Part shown: positions 5,079 through 5,171 of the stretch, in pieces
Layout: each line of letters starts with the position of its first letter
How positions within the stretch are numbered: position 1 is the first letter of the stretch
DNA from: Bacteroidota bacterium
Lineage (GTDB): Bacteria > Bacteroidota > Bacteroidia > Chitinophagales > Chitinophagaceae
Assembly: GCA_023429985.1 (NCBI GenBank)
Contig: JAEZCV010000012.1
Location: 1 to 5,171, forward strand
DNA length: 5,171 nucleotides
Reading direction: 5' to 3'
The notes under the pieces: model-generated
What the model was told of the DNA's origin: nothing
Databases searched by the model: none
Seen by the model: the letters and a program-made list of their open reading frames with translations, nothing else
Position numbers and translations under genes: made by a program

Positions 5079-5171
5079 ATGAAAAAGAAGCGATTTACCG
5101 AAACACAGATTGTGTCAGCCATTAAGAAACAGGAAAGTGGTATTCCTGTTAAAGAGATCTGCCGCGAGCTT
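5079..5171 (+). CDS. IS3-family transposase OrfA (InsE-like), 3'-truncated by window edge
   Basis: Thirty-one residues from ATG 5079 to the right edge: MKKKRFTETQIVSAIKKQES followed by GIPVKEICREL. This is the standard N-terminus of the helix-turn-helix OrfA of IS3-family elements (KKxRFTExQI...xGxxVxEIxRxxG), most like the IS407/IS51-type groups. OrfA binds the terminal repeats, and a frameshift normally fuses it to the DDE-containing OrfB downstream, which is not in the window. No strong Shine-Dalgarno is seen, as is common in Bacteroidota. Confidence 0.9.
   Translation, partial: MKKKRFTETQIVSAIKKQESGIPVKEICREL

Larger units (their letters stand above)
5003..5171 (+). mobile_element. IS3-family insertion sequence, left end (runs off the window)
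   Basis: Left end of an IS3-family element: a plausible terminal repeat starting TGTAAGCTCCCC, about 50 bp of leader and then the start of OrfA. IS3 elements start with TG and often have a C-rich stretch just inside the end, as here. The exact tip could be 5000 (TGATGT) instead. The right end and any target duplication are outside the window. Confidence 0.65.

Noticed and set aside
4572..5122. Minus-strand open frames over the tip-2 immunity gene and the IS3 end
   Set aside because: They mirror the plus-strand genes and AT-rich spacer, with no recognisable protein motif or ribosome binding site.
1..5171. CRISPR array, tRNA or rRNA genes
   Set aside because: No regularly spaced repeats and no cloverleaf or rRNA-like stretches were seen on either strand.

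Overview
The window looks like an accessory, polymorphic-toxin region of a Bacteroidota genome (Chitinophaga/Sphingobacteria-like). I infer this from the RHS core style (NHLGN, DYYPFGMMMPGR, YRYGFNGKE, DLDGLE), the low-to-moderate GC with AT-rich toxin and immunity genes, the lack of clear Shine-Dalgarno sequences, and the IS66 and IS3 types present. No species call is possible. All genes that can be supported are on the + strand.

Layout. (1) 1-979: the right part of an IS66-family insertion sequence carrying the catalytic half of its transposase. Its inferred tip at 979 abuts an rhs gene within a Y-G-S-S-R-L-G coding motif, so the element has cut that gene. (2) 980-2283: the 3' end of rhs copy 1, with an RHS-associated core ending in DLDGLE and then a 268-residue C-terminal domain I do not recognise. 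One base after its stop lies a 158-residue membrane protein (2285-2761) resembling DUF3592, the probable immunity protein. (3) 2762-2898: AT-rich DNA in which I see nothing clear. (4) About 2899-4585: rhs copy 2, a decayed second tip. Its upstream part carries two in-frame stops plus two short GC-rich quasi-palindromic insertions of 30 and 31 bp; the second shifts the frame. Its C-terminus is a probable ADP-ribosyltransferase-like toxin domain (YHYT...YLT...GGGMEF). Two bases after its stop comes a 113-residue acidic protein (4588-4929), the probable cognate immunity protein. (5) 4930-5002: a short spacer. (6) About 5003-5171: the left end of an IS3-family element, with the start of its OrfA running off the right edge.

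How it fits together. This is a tandem array of RHS toxin tips, each followed at once by its own immunity gene, as in rhs/CDI loci where old tips are kept behind newer ones. The two cores align without gaps over 324 bp apart from the 31-bp insertion, so homologous recombination could exchange or delete tips. Insertion sequences border both sides. Neither tip has an intact 5' rhs gene in the window, so at least in this form the toxins are probably not exported, while both immunity genes look intact. The most unusual feature is the pair of short palindromic elements, which appear to have entered the same hexamer context (AATG^TG) within the same rhs copy.
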